64,000 nucleotides of DNA. Origin: Ferrimonas lipolytica. Its GTDB lineage: Bacteria > Pseudomonadota > Gammaproteobacteria > Enterobacterales > Shewanellaceae. Made by a program: the position numbers and the translations under genes. Below are positions 8,967 through 19,357 of the stretch, piece after piece (position 1 is the first letter of the stretch; each line of letters opens with the position of its first letter). The notes beneath the pieces are model-generated. The model saw only the letters and a program-made list of their open reading frames with translations, did no database searches and was not told the origin of the DNA. Where the stretch lies: positions 1,426,001-1,490,000 of the forward strand of contig NZ_CP051180.1 of NCBI RefSeq assembly GCF_012295575.1, read 5' to 3'.

Positions 8967-9755
8967 CTACAGCAAGCGGCGGTTATGAACCAGCATATCT
9001 AGCAGTTCATCGACGTAATCTTGCTTTCGTTCCGAGTACGCCGTTAACGAAGGAATTAAGTCCTTTGCTTCAACCGGCTGCTCAGCAGCGCGGAGCCAAC
9101 TCCGAACCTTGCGCAACTCTTGATAAGCTGGATTGGTATTGACGTTATTAAGGTAAGACGCAACCGAAGCGTCAACATCTTTGAACCGAGCCACTTCATG
9201 ATTTAAGCCGCTGCTGCGCGCATTCGGAACCAAACCACAGCCCTTAGAAAAACACCATTGGCCAAAGTAGTTATTGCCTTCAACAGCGAAGCGACTGCTG
9301 CCCCAACCGGACTCATTGGCCGCCTGAACAAGCACCATCTCCGTTGGCAACACGTCAACACGCTCTAACAAGCCCTTAATTGACTCTTCATCTAATTTTC
9401 GCGCTTCAAAGCGATAGTTATGAGCAATGGTGGTTAGCTGCTCACGCTCAAGTTCCGTTAAAGCACGTTGGTCCTTAACGCTTTGCTTAATCGACAGCAA
9501 AAACTCACGTTCTCGAGCAACTACACGATTTTGCTGTTCGACCTTCGGCCGCAGGTAATCAAAGAAGGTCACTTTTTTCGCTGCGATATCGTTAATGCTG
9601 GCAAAATCGGGCGCGTCGCTGCTGCGCTCATTCTTAGTTAATGGCAGCGTGTCGATACTGAGTTTCTGGCTCGGAAATTGGCTGGCGATGATAATCAAAC
9701 CGAAGCCAACGGCAGCGAGCCCTAGCGTTACTTTTTTTATTCTTCCAGATTTCAT
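8967..9755 (-). CDS. Bax-like glucosaminidase domain protein
   Basis: 262 residues: an N-terminal membrane anchor or signal (about 8-25, VTLGLAAVGFGLIIIASQ), a linker with a coiled-coil-like charged part, then a glucosaminidase (Bax/FlgJ-C type) domain. The domain shows QAANESGWGSSRFAVEGNN, with the likely catalytic glutamate in NESGWG, then YFGQWCFSKGCG and SYLNNVNTNPAY. It is expected to cleave peptidoglycan in the periplasm. It lies 6 bases after the membrane protein gene 9762-10484 and is probably co-transcribed with it. Confidence 0.88.
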   Translation of the reverse strand: MKSGRIKKVTLGLAAVGFGLIIIASQFPSQKLSIDTLPLTKNERSSDAPDFASINDIAAKKVTFFDYLRPKVEQQNRVVAREREFLLSIKQSVKDQRALTELEREQLTTIAHNYRFEARKLDEESIKGLLERVDVLPTEMVLVQAANESGWGSSRFAVEGNNYFGQWCFSKGCGLVPNARSSGLNHEVARFKDVDASVASYLNNVNTNPAYQELRKVRSWLRAAEQPVEAKDLIPSLTAYSERKQDYVDELLDMLVHNRRLL

Positions 9756-9761
9756 CTGCGA

Positions 9762-10484
9762 TCAGGCCTCAAAGCTACTCGACTCGCTTGGCGAATCAGT
9801 GGTTTCAGTAGGAGCTGGTTGTTGTTGATTAGGGATGAACTGCGGGAAAAGTTCATTAAACAACAGCGCCTTACCATAAAAATACATTGGCACAGTAAAC
9901 ACCAAGCCCAAACCGAATGGAATGGCCGACAACATAATCACTGTGCCCATTGCCATATGAAACATAACAATAAGAAATAGATTTTTATGGACAACCTGCG
10001 CCGACTCCCACATCGCTTTAAGCGGTGAGCCTCGTCGGAACAGGTAATAAATATTAGCAAAACTCAGCACAGCGATAAGATATAAACCGGGGATCACAAA
10101 AGCAGCTAAGCCAACGTTACCTGCAACACTCGACAAAATCGCTATCGCTATCAGCGGTGTTGCCATTGCCCATGGTTGAAACAGTTGCTTCATCGTCACC
10201 GGTAAATTATTTACCTTTAACCAAGCCATATAAGCCAAGCCGGCCTCGAACGGTGCCGCGATAATCAAGATAACCAACTGAAGCGGCAATGACGCTTCAG
10301 CAATCGCTTCCTCAGAGCTTGGGTCAATGCCATTAAATTCAACAATAAGCTGAAATCCGACTAGCGCAACAGCAAATAGTATTGCTAGCACAAGGGCTGC
10401 AGCCCCAAGCATTGGCTGGATACTGTGCCGAGCTGTAGCAAAAGCAGTTTTAAGGGTATGGGACAAGACATCAATTTTGAACAT
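9762..10484 (-). CDS. polytopic membrane protein of unknown function
   Basis: 240 residues with about six hydrophobic segments (for example 27-47, 71-90, 105-145, 175-205) and a short hydrophilic, serine- and proline-rich C-terminal tail (QQQPAPTETTDSPSESSS). The layout resembles the YciC/UPF0259 and BPSS1780-type membrane proteins, but I see no motif that fixes a function. It is the upstream partner of the Bax-like gene. The start is ATG at 10484, and the promoter must lie in the 314-base gap before the pot operon. Confidence 0.75.
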   Translation of the reverse strand: MFKIDVLSHTLKTAFATARHSIQPMLGAAALVLAILFAVALVGFQLIVEFNGIDPSSEEAIAEASLPLQLVILIIAAPFEAGLAYMAWLKVNNLPVTMKQLFQPWAMATPLIAIAILSSVAGNVGLAAFVIPGLYLIAVLSFANIYYLFRRGSPLKAMWESAQVVHKNLFLIVMFHMAMGTVIMLSAIPFGLGLVFTVPMYFYGKALLFNELFPQFIPNQQQPAPTETTDSPSESSSFEA

Positions 10485-10798
10485 TCAGTTGATTACATAT
10501 TGGTTACAAGCAGGAAGCTAAGTATACCTGCCAACGGCGCCAGACAAAATCCCCGCACCAAAGAGCGGTTTAAATCAATTAAGGTGACGTTCAGCGATGC
10601 TAAATTATTCCACTTCACCCTCGCTAAACCGAACTAAAATTAACCAAGTATCAACATTGGCAACTCGGTTCAGCCAGCAACAGGAAAACAGTGCAATGGG
10701 TCACAAATAATTATGAATTTTTGGAAAAAAATCTTTAGCTAAGAACCGCATGCGCGTAATATCCGACCTTCGATTTTTCACCCGACCTGAGGCGGCTA
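10485..10798. other. divergent intergenic region before potABCD
   Basis: 314 bases between divergently read genes. No protein or RNA gene is seen. A possible CRP-type site, AGTGC-AATGGG-TCACA (10690-10705), matches 8 of 10 fixed positions. An A/T-rich stretch (10705-10740) lies just before the pot genes. Neither is strong enough to assign a promoter. Confidence 0.4.
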
Positions 10799-11926
10799 AT
10801 GTGCCGCGTGATAGAATTGATGAGCAAAGACAAACCTTCGGCAGTCCTCCAACTTAATGCTGCCAATAAAGCATATCGTGACAAATCTATCCTAAGTGAC
10901 TTTGACTTGACCATCTATGACGGTGAGTTTGTTACTCTACTCGGCCCTTCAGGCTGCGGCAAAACCACGGTGTTGCGTATTATCGCCGGATTAGAGCCAC
11001 TCGATGGCGGCGCGATCTATCTTGGTAACGAAGATATCACTCGCGTTCCCGCTGAAAAGCGCCACATTAATACCGTTTTCCAAAGCTATGCGCTGTTTCC
11101 ACACATGACGGTATATGAAAATATCGCCTTTGGCTTGCGTACCCAAAAAGTTGCCGAAGCCGAGATCCGCCAGCGCGTAAATGAAGCATTGGCAGCTGTG
11201 CAGCTTAATGATTTTCACGCACGTATGCCGAGTGAATTAAGCGGTGGTCAGCAGCAGCGGGTCGCCATTGCTCGCGCTGTGGTCAATAAGCCTCGGCTGC
11301 TATTACTCGACGAAAGCCTGAGTGCGCTCGATTACAAACTGCGAAAGCAGATGCAAAACGAGTTGAAACGACTGCAACGTCAATTGGGCATTACCTTTGT
11401 TTTTGTTACTCACGATCAGGAAGAGGCATTATCAATGTCTGATCGTATCGTCGTTATGAACAACGGCACGATTGAACAACAAGGTTCACCACGAGAGATT
11501 TACGAAAACCCAGCGAACCTATTCGTTGCTCAATTCATTGGTGAGTCGAATATCTTCGATGCATTAGTATTGCAAGCAACAGCCCAAGATGAATACCAGG
11601 TAGAGATTGAACAACGCCAGTTTACGATCCATAGCGAATTACCATTGCAGCCCCAGCAACGGGTGCATGTATTGTTGCGCCCGGAAGATATGCGGCTGGT
11701 TGAGATCGCTAATGGCGCAGAGCAACAGGGCTTAATTGGTAAGGTTCTCGAGCGCAACTATAAAGGCATGACCCTTGATTCGGTGATCGAACTGGAAAGC
11801 GGTAAACAGATGCAGATCTCGGAATTCTTCGACGAAGACGACCCAGATTTTGACCACAGCTTAGGTCAACAAGTCGCAATTACCTGGGTAGCGAGTTGGG
11901 AAGTGGTATTGCCTTATGAAGGCTAG
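10799..11926 (+). CDS. potA: spermidine/putrescine ABC transporter ATP-binding protein
   Basis: ATPase of the polyamine importer, 375 residues. Walker [10 protein letters not shown] (about 50), the ABC signature [15 protein letters not shown] (about 143), Walker [13 protein letters not shown], the H-loop [16 protein letters not shown] and a C-terminal TOBE-type regulatory domain (RPEDMRLVE) are visible. ATG at 10799 has TGAGG 6 bases upstream. ATG at 10820 (MSKDKPSAV) is an alternative start but has no clear Shine-Dalgarno sequence. It overlaps potB by 11 bases. The TOBE domain and the potABCD order identify polyamine uptake rather than another MalK-like importer. Confidence 0.93.
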   Translation: MCRVIELMSKDKPSAVLQLNAANKAYRDKSILSDFDLTIYDGEFVTLLGPSGCGKTTVLRIIAGLEPLDGGAIYLGNEDITRVPAEKRHINTVFQSYALFPHMTVYENIAFGLRTQKVAEAEIRQRVNEALAAVQLNDFHARMPSELSGGQQQRVAIARAVVNKPRLLLLDESLSALDYKLRKQMQNELKRLQRQLGITFVFVTHDQEEALSMSDRIVVMNNGTIEQQGSPREIYENPANLFVAQFIGESNIFDALVLQATAQDEYQVEIEQRQFTIHSELPLQPQQRVHVLLRPEDMRLVEIANGAEQQGLIGKVLERNYKGMTLDSVIELESGKQMQISEFFDEDDPDFDHSLGQQVAITWVASWEVVLPYEG

Positions 11927-12767
11927 AGATCAGTTCAAATGGGTCAGTCTTGGGCTGTTAACCACCTGGTTGGTACTGTTCGTGCTCTTCCCTAACCTGA
12001 TGGTGGTTGCAGTCTCCTTTTTGACATCCGACGTCAAAGAGATGATCCGCCCCGAGTTTAGCCTCGATAGCTATGCCAAGTTGATTGATCCGCTTTACGC
12101 TAAGGTATTGCTGCATTCAATCTATCTGGCGGGCGTGACAACCATCATCTGCCTATTAGTGGGGTACCCCGCTGCGTGGTTGATCAGCACCTGCTCAAAA
12201 CGAGTGCAAGGATTACTGCTGTTCCTTATTGTCGTGCCTTTTTGGACCAACTCATTGATCCGTACCTACGCAATGAAGGTAATTTTGGGTAACCGCGGCA
12301 TTATCAACAAGGGGTTAATGGAGTTGGGCATTATCGATAGCCCAATACGGATGATGTATACCGAAACGGCGGTAATCATCGCCTTGGTCTACATTTTGCT
12401 GCCGTTCATGATTCTGCCGTTATTCAGTGCTATCGAAAAGATGCCTAATACCTACCTTGAAGCGGCCCGAGATCTTGGCTCGACCAAATTGAATACGTTC
12501 CGGACGGTGGTTTGGCCGTTAACCCTACCTGGGGTTATCTCTGGTTGTTTATTGGTATTCCTCCCGGCCCTTGGCATGTTCTACATCGCAGATCTATTAG
12601 GCGGTGCTGGTAACTTATTGATTGGTAATATCATTCGAGATCAAATTTTGGTTGCACGGAACTGGCCTTTTGGGGCTGCGCTCAGTGTTAGCTTAATCGC
12701 CATTATGGGTCTATTGATGTGGGCGTATCACCGTGCAAATACCAGCGTTAAAGAGGCCAAAGCATGA
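11916..12767 (+). CDS. potB: spermidine/putrescine ABC transporter permease PotB
   Basis: Inner-membrane permease, 283 residues, about six membrane helices. The family motif for contact with the ATPase, [25 protein letters not shown], is present in the C-terminal half. The N-terminus [30 protein letters not shown] is typical of PotB. It overlaps potA by 11 bases and potC by 4 bases, so the three are translationally coupled. Confidence 0.93.
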   Translation: MKARDQFKWVSLGLLTTWLVLFVLFPNLMVVAVSFLTSDVKEMIRPEFSLDSYAKLIDPLYAKVLLHSIYLAGVTTIICLLVGYPAAWLISTCSKRVQGLLLFLIVVPFWTNSLIRTYAMKVILGNRGIINKGLMELGIIDSPIRMMYTETAVIIALVYILLPFMILPLFSAIEKMPNTYLEAARDLGSTKLNTFRTVVWPLTLPGVISGCLLVFLPALGMFYIADLLGGAGNLLIGNIIRDQILVARNWPFGAALSVSLIAIMGLLMWAYHRANTSVKEAKA

Positions 12768-13540
12768 TCGGTCGTATCGGTAAGTGGGGATTTATATCGC
12801 TGCTATTTATCTACCTATATCTGCCTATTGTGGTGCTGGTAGTCAACTCATTCAATAGCACCAAAAGCGGGATCCGATGGGGGGAGTTCACCACTAAGTG
12901 GTATAGCGCTATGTGGAACAACAGTGGCTTGATGGACGCTGCTATGAACTCATTGTTAGTGGCGACGGTAGCAGCGACCGCAGCCACCGTCATTGGTACC
13001 CTTGCCGCAGTGGCACTGCACCGCTACCGTTTCCGCGGTAAGGGAGCGCTAAATGGCATGCTGTTTGTTGTTATGGCATCGCCAGACATCGTAATGGCGG
13101 TGTCACTGCTTGCTTTGTTTGTCACCATTGGTGTCCAGCTTGGCTTCTGGTCATTACTGATCGCACACATCACCTTCTGCTTACCCTTTGTGGTCGTCAG
13201 TGTTTATAGCCGCTTGTCAGGTTTCGATCCGTTCCTTATTGAAGCTGCCCGAGATCTTGGAGCCAGTCAATGGCGCACATTTATTAAAATCATTGTGCCA
13301 ATGGCCTTCCCTGCTGTTGCTGCCGGTTGGCTTCTCAGCTTCACCTTATCGCTTGATGACGTGATCATCAGTTCGTTTGTAACTGGACCAAGTTTCGAAA
13401 TTTTGCCATTGAAAGTATTTTCGATGGTTAAGGTTGGCGTTAAACCGTCAGTCAACGCACTTGCTGCAGTTATGCTGCTGTTATCGCTGATAATGGTCGC
13501 CATCTCGCAATTTTTACTTAAACAAAAACCCAGCGCCTAA
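12764..13540 (+). CDS. potC: spermidine/putrescine ABC transporter permease PotC
   Basis: Second permease subunit, 258 residues, six predicted helices. The EAA loop is EAARDLGASQWRTFIKIIVPMAFP, and LPIVVLVVNSFNSTKSG near the N-terminus and SFTLSLDDVIISSFVTGP in the last third are family blocks. ATG overlaps the potB stop (ATGA). It is followed after 41 bases by potD. Confidence 0.93.
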   Translation: MIGRIGKWGFISLLFIYLYLPIVVLVVNSFNSTKSGIRWGEFTTKWYSAMWNNSGLMDAAMNSLLVATVAATAATVIGTLAAVALHRYRFRGKGALNGMLFVVMASPDIVMAVSLLALFVTIGVQLGFWSLLIAHITFCLPFVVVSVYSRLSGFDPFLIEAARDLGASQWRTFIKIIVPMAFPAVAAGWLLSFTLSLDDVIISSFVTGPSFEILPLKVFSMVKVGVKPSVNALAAVMLLLSLIMVAISQFLLKQKPSA

Positions 13541-13581
13541 TACCCAGTTAAGCGCATTCCAACCAAGGGGAGTTATTTACG

Positions 13582-14622
13582 ATGAATAAAATTAAAGCGT
13601 TGCTGATTACCGCATTGCTGGCGGTTACAGCTACCGCTGCAAACGCCAAAGACAACGTACTGTATTTCTATAACTGGTCTGAATACATGCCAGAAGAGTT
13701 GTTGCAGGAGTTCGAACAGGAAACTGGCATTAAAGTTATCTACACCACCTATGACTCTAATGAGATGATGTTCGCTAAGGTAGATCAGCTTAAGGGTAAG
13801 GGTTATGACATCGTGGTGCCGAGTACCTATTACGTTAAGAAGATGGCTGACGCAGGTTTGCTGCAAGCGGTTGATAAAACCAAGCTAAGCAACTTTAAGC
13901 ACCTTGATACCGCCATGCTCGATAAAGAGTACGATCCAAACAATACCTACTCAATACCATACATCTGGGGATCAACCGGAATTGGTATCTACACCGATGA
14001 GATCGATCCTACCACCATCACCTCGTGGAAGGATCTGTGGGACCCTAAATGGGAAGGTCAGCTGATGCTGATGAATGACCCACGTGAAGTATTCCATATG
14101 GCACTGCGGATATTAGGTTACTCAACTAACAGTCAAGATCCGGCGCAGATCAAAGAGGCTTATGAGCTGCTGCGTAAGTTAATGCCGAACGCATTAACCT
14201 TCAACAGTGACAACCCAGGCGCACCATACGTTGCTGGCGACGTGTCGTTGGGAATGATCTGGAACGGTTCTACCTATGAAGCACAAAAGGAAGATCCTGC
14301 CATCAGCATGATCTACCCAACTGAAGGCGCAGTATTTTGGATGGATAACATGTCTATCCCGGTTGGTGCTGAGAACGTTGAAGCAGCGCACAAGATGATC
14401 AACTTCCTACTGCGTCCAGAAATTGCTGCACGTGTGAGCGAAGAGATCGGTTACCCAACCGCTAACAAGAGCGCTAAAGCGTTAATGGATCCAGATTTCG
14501 CTGGCAACCCACTGGTGTTCCCATCAGCCGAAGTTATCGAAGCAGGTGAGTTCCAATCAGATGTAGGTGATGCCGTTCAGCTGTACAGCGACTATTGGGA
14601 TAAACTGCGCGCCGGTATGTAA
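13582..14622 (+). CDS. potD: periplasmic spermidine/putrescine-binding protein PotD
   Basis: Polyamine receptor, 346 residues with a cleavable signal peptide (about 1-22, ending TAANA before KDN). Binding-site blocks known from PotD are visible: YNWSEYMP near the start of the mature protein, VPSTYYV, LMNDPREVF, GMIWNGSTYEA and FWMDNMSIP. The aromatic and acidic residues that hold the polyamine amines are conserved, but the sequence does not show whether putrescine or spermidine is preferred. AAGGGGAG precedes the ATG. The operon ends with the terminator at 14652-14678. Confidence 0.94.
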   Translation: MNKIKALLITALLAVTATAANAKDNVLYFYNWSEYMPEELLQEFEQETGIKVIYTTYDSNEMMFAKVDQLKGKGYDIVVPSTYYVKKMADAGLLQAVDKTKLSNFKHLDTAMLDKEYDPNNTYSIPYIWGSTGIGIYTDEIDPTTITSWKDLWDPKWEGQLMLMNDPREVFHMALRILGYSTNSQDPAQIKEAYELLRKLMPNALTFNSDNPGAPYVAGDVSLGMIWNGSTYEAQKEDPAISMIYPTEGAVFWMDNMSIPVGAENVEAAHKMINFLLRPEIAARVSEEIGYPTANKSAKALMDPDFAGNPLVFPSAEVIEAGEFQSDVGDAVQLYSDYWDKLRAGM

Positions 14623-14651
14623 TCGTTGCGAGTTTATCGTGCCATAGCCAC

Positions 14652-14678
14652 AAAAAAGGAGCCTTAGGCTCCTTTTTT
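14652..14678. terminator. bidirectional terminator between potD and aspC
   Basis: AAAAAAGGAGCC, 3-base loop, GGCTCCTTTTTT. The symmetry and the A/T runs on both sides suit the convergent genes it separates. Confidence 0.92.
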
Positions 14679-14704
14679 ATTGCTATGGATAAACAGCGGT
14701 TACA

Positions 14705-15895
14705 TTATGAAACCGCTTTAATCGCTGCAATTAAGTGTGGCAGGTTATCATTGGTGATGCCGGCGACGTTTATACGACCAGAACCTACGATGTAGATAGC
14801 GAACTCCTCTTTTAGCTGCCCTACTTGTGCTGGGGTTAAGCCGGAAAAGCTAAACATGCCGTTCTGGTACTCAATAAAGCTAAAATCGCCTGCAACACCT
14901 GCATCCGCTAACCCTTTTACAAATGCGCCGCGCATCAGTTTAATACGGCTGCGCATCTGTTCCAATTCGTCTAGCCATTGGCTGCGTAATGCGGGCTCGG
15001 CCAGGACGGTTGCGACCACTTCAGCACCATGACTTGGTGGATTTGAGTAGTTTGCACGGATTACACGTTTGATCTGCGATAGCGACCGCTCGGCTGCGTC
15101 AGTATCTTTAGCGACCACTGAAACCGCACCAATGCGCTCGTTGTATAAACCGAAGTTCTTTGAGAATGAATTGGCAATTAACAGCTCTTCAAGCTCAGCG
15201 GCAAAGTAACGCAAACCAGCAGCGTCTTCATCAACCCCGGTGGCGAAACCTTGGTAGGCAAAATCAAACAACGGTAACCAGCCGTTGCGTTTGGCGCTAG
15301 CGGCCATCTGTTGCCATTGCGCTAGGGTTGGATCAATACCGCTAGGGTTGTGACAACAGCCGTGTAATACCACAACGTCGTTATCGCTAAGGGTATCAAG
15401 ATCGGCCATCAAACCATCAAAATCTAAACTACGGCGTTCTGCATCATAGTAGCGATACTGATTTACGGTTAAACCCGCGGTAGTGAAGATCTGTTTATGG
15501 TTGGCCCAACTCGGATTAGAGATCCAGATGGTTTTGTCACCCAAGTTTGATTTGATAAAGTCGCCTGCGATACGAAGAGCACCGGTACCGCCTGGCGCTT
15601 GAGCGGCTCGAACTCTATCCGCATTGACCACCGGATGGTCGCAACCAAACAACAGCCCTTTTATTTGCTGACGGTAGGCGATGTGGCCATCAATTCCAAG
15701 GTAACTTTTGGTCTGCTCGCGCTCTAAAATCAGTGCTTCTGCGGCTTTTACACAACCAAGAATTGGAGTACGACCGGCGTCATCTTTATATACGCCAACA
15801 CCAAGATTGATTTTGTTACTTCGGCTGTCGGCTTTAAAGGCTTCGTTTAAACCAAGAATAGGATCGGCTGGAGCTTGTTTTATCTTTTCAAACAT
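14705..15895 (-). CDS. aromatic/aspartate aminotransferase (AspC/TyrB family)
   Basis: PLP-dependent class I aminotransferase, 396 residues, the usual length. MFEKIKQAPADPILGLNEAFKADSR, NLGVGVYKDDAGRTP, QAPGGTGALRIAGDF, the ISNPSWANHK block, HGCCHNPSGIDPT and the PLP-lysine segment ANSFSKNFGLYNERIGA are all present. It interconverts aspartate/oxaloacetate and probably aromatic amino acids and their keto acids. The sequence alone does not separate AspC from TyrB. It is single-gene and convergent with potD. Confidence 0.93.
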   Translation of the reverse strand: MFEKIKQAPADPILGLNEAFKADSRSNKINLGVGVYKDDAGRTPILGCVKAAEALILEREQTKSYLGIDGHIAYRQQIKGLLFGCDHPVVNADRVRAAQAPGGTGALRIAGDFIKSNLGDKTIWISNPSWANHKQIFTTAGLTVNQYRYYDAERRSLDFDGLMADLDTLSDNDVVVLHGCCHNPSGIDPTLAQWQQMAASAKRNGWLPLFDFAYQGFATGVDEDAAGLRYFAAELEELLIANSFSKNFGLYNERIGAVSVVAKDTDAAERSLSQIKRVIRANYSNPPSHGAEVVATVLAEPALRSQWLDELEQMRSRIKLMRGAFVKGLADAGVAGDFSFIEYQNGMFSFSGLTPAQVGQLKEEFAIYIVGSGRINVAGITNDNLPHLIAAIKAVS

Positions 15896-15953
15896 GGGTC
15901 TACGACTATAAGTGGAATGACAATATCACTTTACCATTTGCGGCGACTGGCTG

Positions 15954-17018
15954 TTAACGAAAATCCTCGCCCCGACCAGTCATTTCGATAAAACCATAAC
16001 CGGAATTGCTACCACTGATTATTGTCGGGCCTTCCCAATAAGTGGTAGACAATCTATTTAGTTGGTCATTGCTTCTACTGCGCACCATTACGTCGATCTC
16101 TTTGTGCGGAACAACCACTCGCCATTCAAGTGGATAATCGCCGCCATCAACCTCAACAAAATTGCTTGGAGCCAATGAGAATCGGTCGCCACCAAAGGTA
16201 CTAACCGTGCCGTTGGCATCGATCCACGTTGCTTCGCAATTGCTGGCATGACCATCACCACGTAAGCAAAACAACATCATGTTGTCACCGTCGTCAAAAT
16301 TGAGAGCTAACCAATCCCAGCCACTAAAACGGTCATCTAACAGTGCTGATGACCACTCCCGGTCGAGCCACGCGGTGCCATTAACCTGAAATGGTTCGCC
16401 GTCAGCGCTGATGGATCCGCTTACCTGTAATCGTGGCAAACTATAATAATATGAAGCTAAACTACCATCGCCACTTTTATCGCTAAAGCCTTGGTCGCCA
16501 TGTAATACCAACGGTGAGTCGGCTAACACCAAATCAAGTGTTAACTCAGCTGTGGTCGCAGTAAGTGCCAGTGGTAAATAATCATCCCCGACACTTTGCA
16601 GGCGCCAATCATCAACCCAAGCAGCAAATGGCATCGCAACCACGCCAGCCTGCCCTACACCGCGACCAAACCGCTCCCAGGCCAGATGCTGCCCTTGGTG
16701 CTCCCACATCAAATGGCCCATGTACCATTGACCATCCCACCACTCGCCTTGATCTGCGGTTGGCCCTAGAAAACGAAACAGAGTGTATTGGATACCATGA
16801 TGAAGCCCATTTTGATCAGTTACGTTGGCGGTGAGATACCACCATTCAAGACCATAATCGTTATGAGGGCCGTGATCTTTAGGGAAGCTTATCGGTTTAC
16901 CGGCAACAACCTTGGCACCACGAGAATTGCTGGTATCGTTAATGCCCTCGTTAGTTGGCTGCTCAGAACAGCCACCGATTGCGATGGCAAACAGCAATAC
17001 TACTAACACCCTAGTCAT
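15954..17018 (-). CDS. AttH/CrtC-like lipocalin-domain lipoprotein
   Basis: 354 residues with a lipoprotein signal (MTRVLVVLLFAIAIGGC, lipidated C17). The family hallmark is HNDYGLEWWYLTANV near the N-terminus, followed by QYTLFRF, GHLMWEHQ and, in the second domain, WLDREWSSALLDDRFSGWDW. These are the two lipocalin-like halves of AttH/carotenoid hydratase-like (CrtC) proteins. The ATG at 17018 is chosen because it overlaps the permease stop as ATGA. A longer open frame to 17147 lacks a signal and lies inside the permease gene. Its job is probably to work with the ABC system in the envelope, perhaps on a lipid or other hydrophobic compound (inference). Confidence 0.85.
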   Translation of the reverse strand: MTRVLVVLLFAIAIGGCSEQPTNEGINDTSNSRGAKVVAGKPISFPKDHGPHNDYGLEWWYLTANVTDQNGLHHGIQYTLFRFLGPTADQGEWWDGQWYMGHLMWEHQGQHLAWERFGRGVGQAGVVAMPFAAWVDDWRLQSVGDDYLPLALTATTAELTLDLVLADSPLVLHGDQGFSDKSGDGSLASYYYSLPRLQVSGSISADGEPFQVNGTAWLDREWSSALLDDRFSGWDWLALNFDDGDNMMLFCLRGDGHASNCEATWIDANGTVSTFGGDRFSLAPSNFVEVDGGDYPLEWRVVVPHKEIDVMVRSRSNDQLNRLSTTYWEGPTIISGSNSGYGFIEMTGRGEDFR

Positions 17019-19357
17019 AAGCGCTCCCCAACCGCGTGAATGTGAGCCTGCTTTGCTGGCAGCAGTGCCAACAGCAGCGACAATGCCATAACAATACCTA
17101 TCCACACCCACCATTGACCGGCCATAGGGTATATCGGCATGCTCCAACCGAACGAAAGCGGGTTAACCCGAGCCAATAACTGCCAGCCAAGTAGAACCCC
17201 CAATGCAGCAGAAAAAGTCAGCGCCAAGCTAAGCAGCAGCCCAAGCTGACCAATACGCGCACCAAATAGCTGCGCTGGGGTCATACCTAACGTCGACAAC
17301 AAGTCGTTAGTAGGCGACCACAGCTTTCGCTGCGCCATCAGGCTCGCCAACCACGATATTAACGCCACTCCCAAGGTGAGCCATGCCAAGGCATCGGTTA
17401 TCGCAAACGTGCGCTTAAACAAACTCTGAGCAGTAGCGAGAACATCTTGTTGCCAGAATACCGCTGCTGCGGGAATACCAAGATCGGATTCAAGTTGTTG
17501 GGCCAATGAATCGCTATAGCTCATCGACTCCGTTTTTAGGCCGAGCCCGAGCAACGGCAAGCTCCGCATCTCAGTAATCGCAAAAGATCGTTCTACGGTG
17601 ATTTCCCAATTGGGATTGCCATAGTCGTAATAGATCCCAGCGACGTTACAGCTAAATTGGGCATGACCACTACTTACCTCTATCTGTTGACCCACAGTTA
17701 ACCCTTGCTGCAGAGCCATCGGCTCGTTGATTAAACAAGCACCATTTGCAGCGGCCAACCACCAGTGCTCGTCAGCTTGCTTAAAGTGAAAGGTGTCCAC
17801 TGGTACCTGCTTTGACGAAACCACTTTGATATTAGTTGCCCTGCCGACAACCTCACCCTCGCGCTGACTTAACGATTTTACGTCGGTGATGCCATCGAGT
17901 TGTTCAAGCTTTGGCAGCCACATCTCAAGCTGTTCGGTTGGTGCACGAATATAGGCAACTGCAAACAGCCGTTGCGATAGATGCTGATCTAGGGCGATGG
18001 CGAACGAACCAGTAAGTATGCGCGTGGCAATCGCGGTTGCTAACGCCAGACTTATCGCCACCAACGCCATAGTAAGACTGACACGGCTTTGCTTTAGATC
18101 GGCTAGTGCCCAATTCAGATTGACTGGTAATCGGCTAGTGTAATTGGCCAGTAGACCGATGGACTTAGCCAATAGCAGCGGGATCGCTGCCATTGCTAGT
18201 AGCAAGGTGAGACCGGATAATATTAATGCCTGCGCTTGTGTTGCGGCATAAAGTGTTAGCCATATCACGGCGGTAACTAGTGGCAGTAATAACCAACGAC
18301 CAAAGGATTGGAGTTTGTGCCATGGCGCTAACTTTGCCGCCAATAACAACGACAAAGTCAGTACCATCAACAAACAGCAATACAGGCCATATTGCCAACG
18401 CCAGTGAATCTCAAATACCGAATCGGCTTGATAAAGTGCTGTTAAGGTGAGTTCTACCCCTGGACTCAACCATTGAGCAATAGTTACCCCAACCACACTG
18501 CCACCAACCCCTGTAACCAAGCTGAGTAACATTAGTTCAACTGCGGTTGCAGTTGCCAGCTGTTTCGGAGCAACCCCAAGCTGAGTCAAAACCTGATAGC
18601 GATATTGCCGATGGCGAACCAAACTGGATAAAGCGTGATATGCCAGAAGTAGCCCAACTAAAAAACTCAACACCGCCAAGGCGGTGAGGTTCATGCTAAA
18701 TGCACTTAGCAGCGGTTGTTGTTGCTGCGCCTTGTCTGATTGCAACGCCAAACGCCAATCGTCATCTAGCTGAGCAGTTAACCATTGATGCTGTGTGCTC
18801 GTTAGGCTGGCAATATCCAGAAACGAGACTTTATCTTCGCTGCCTAACAGCCGTGCAGCTGGGGCCAGATCCATCCAAAGCCAACTTCCTAGCCCAGCAA
18901 CAACCTGCGACCGCGGTAACATTTGGCCAGTATGATCGGAGGCTACCGTGTCGTTACTCCAGCCTAGCCTTGATGCAGTTTGAGGAGAAACGAGGGTTTG
19001 CCAATGCGGACGACCGTCTACTGTTGGCAGCGACAACCCCCGTAACGGCAACCAGGTTAAATCGGCGAGTTTAATCCGCCCGATCAACACCGGTTGCGCC
19101 TCAATGCCTTTTAGCCTCAGTTTAAGCCAAAAGCTGTGCGGGATCTGATAGCCGGGATTGAGTGAGTACAATCGGTAAGATGGTTGTTGGTCGCCACTGC
19201 CTTCCGCTTGGCTAAAACTGCTTTTGGCGGCGCGATTCAACACCTCAACACCGCTGAGTAAACCAGCAGCTAGTACTAACCCAACCACTAGCCATAGGTA
19301 CAGCAGCGCATGTTGACGCCATTCGCCCAGCAATAACCGCAGCCACATGCTACTCAT
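17015..19357 (-). CDS. ABC transporter permease with two FtsX-type domains
   Basis: 780 residues. An N-terminal membrane helix (about 13-37) is followed by a periplasmic domain, then helices, a second periplasmic domain (about 470-640) and a final group of helices near the C-terminus. This is the double FtsX/MacB-like layout of AttF/AttG-type or LolCE-like permeases, here in one polypeptide. It overlaps the ATPase gene by 8 bases and the lipocalin-like gene by 4. Such permeases often move substrates or mechanical force across the periplasm rather than importing solutes; the substrate is unknown. Confidence 0.85.
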   Translation of the reverse strand: MSSMWLRLLLGEWRQHALLYLWLVVGLVLAAGLLSGVEVLNRAAKSSFSQAEGSGDQQPSYRLYSLNPGYQIPHSFWLKLRLKGIEAQPVLIGRIKLADLTWLPLRGLSLPTVDGRPHWQTLVSPQTASRLGWSNDTVASDHTGQMLPRSQVVAGLGSWLWMDLAPAARLLGSEDKVSFLDIASLTSTQHQWLTAQLDDDWRLALQSDKAQQQQPLLSAFSMNLTALAVLSFLVGLLLAYHALSSLVRHRQYRYQVLTQLGVAPKQLATATAVELMLLSLVTGVGGSVVGVTIAQWLSPGVELTLTALYQADSVFEIHWRWQYGLYCCLLMVLTLSLLLAAKLAPWHKLQSFGRWLLLPLVTAVIWLTLYAATQAQALILSGLTLLLAMAAIPLLLAKSIGLLANYTSRLPVNLNWALADLKQSRVSLTMALVAISLALATAIATRILTGSFAIALDQHLSQRLFAVAYIRAPTEQLEMWLPKLEQLDGITDVKSLSQREGEVVGRATNIKVVSSKQVPVDTFHFKQADEHWWLAAANGACLINEPMALQQGLTVGQQIEVSSGHAQFSCNVAGIYYDYGNPNWEITVERSFAITEMRSLPLLGLGLKTESMSYSDSLAQQLESDLGIPAAAVFWQQDVLATAQSLFKRTFAITDALAWLTLGVALISWLASLMAQRKLWSPTNDLLSTLGMTPAQLFGARIGQLGLLLSLALTFSAALGVLLGWQLLARVNPLSFGWSMPIYPMAGQWWVWIGIVMALSLLLALLPAKQAHIHAVGERL

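Noticed and set aside
8723-9142. Open frame of 139 codons across the region after ttcA
   Set aside because: It lies inside repeat copy A and runs into the Bax-like gene on the other strand. The composition is unlike a protein (many arginines and cysteines), and no start signal is present.
17019-17147. Extension of the AttH-like gene into the permease gene
   Set aside because: The internal ATG opens a canonical lipoprotein signal and overlaps the permease stop as ATGA.
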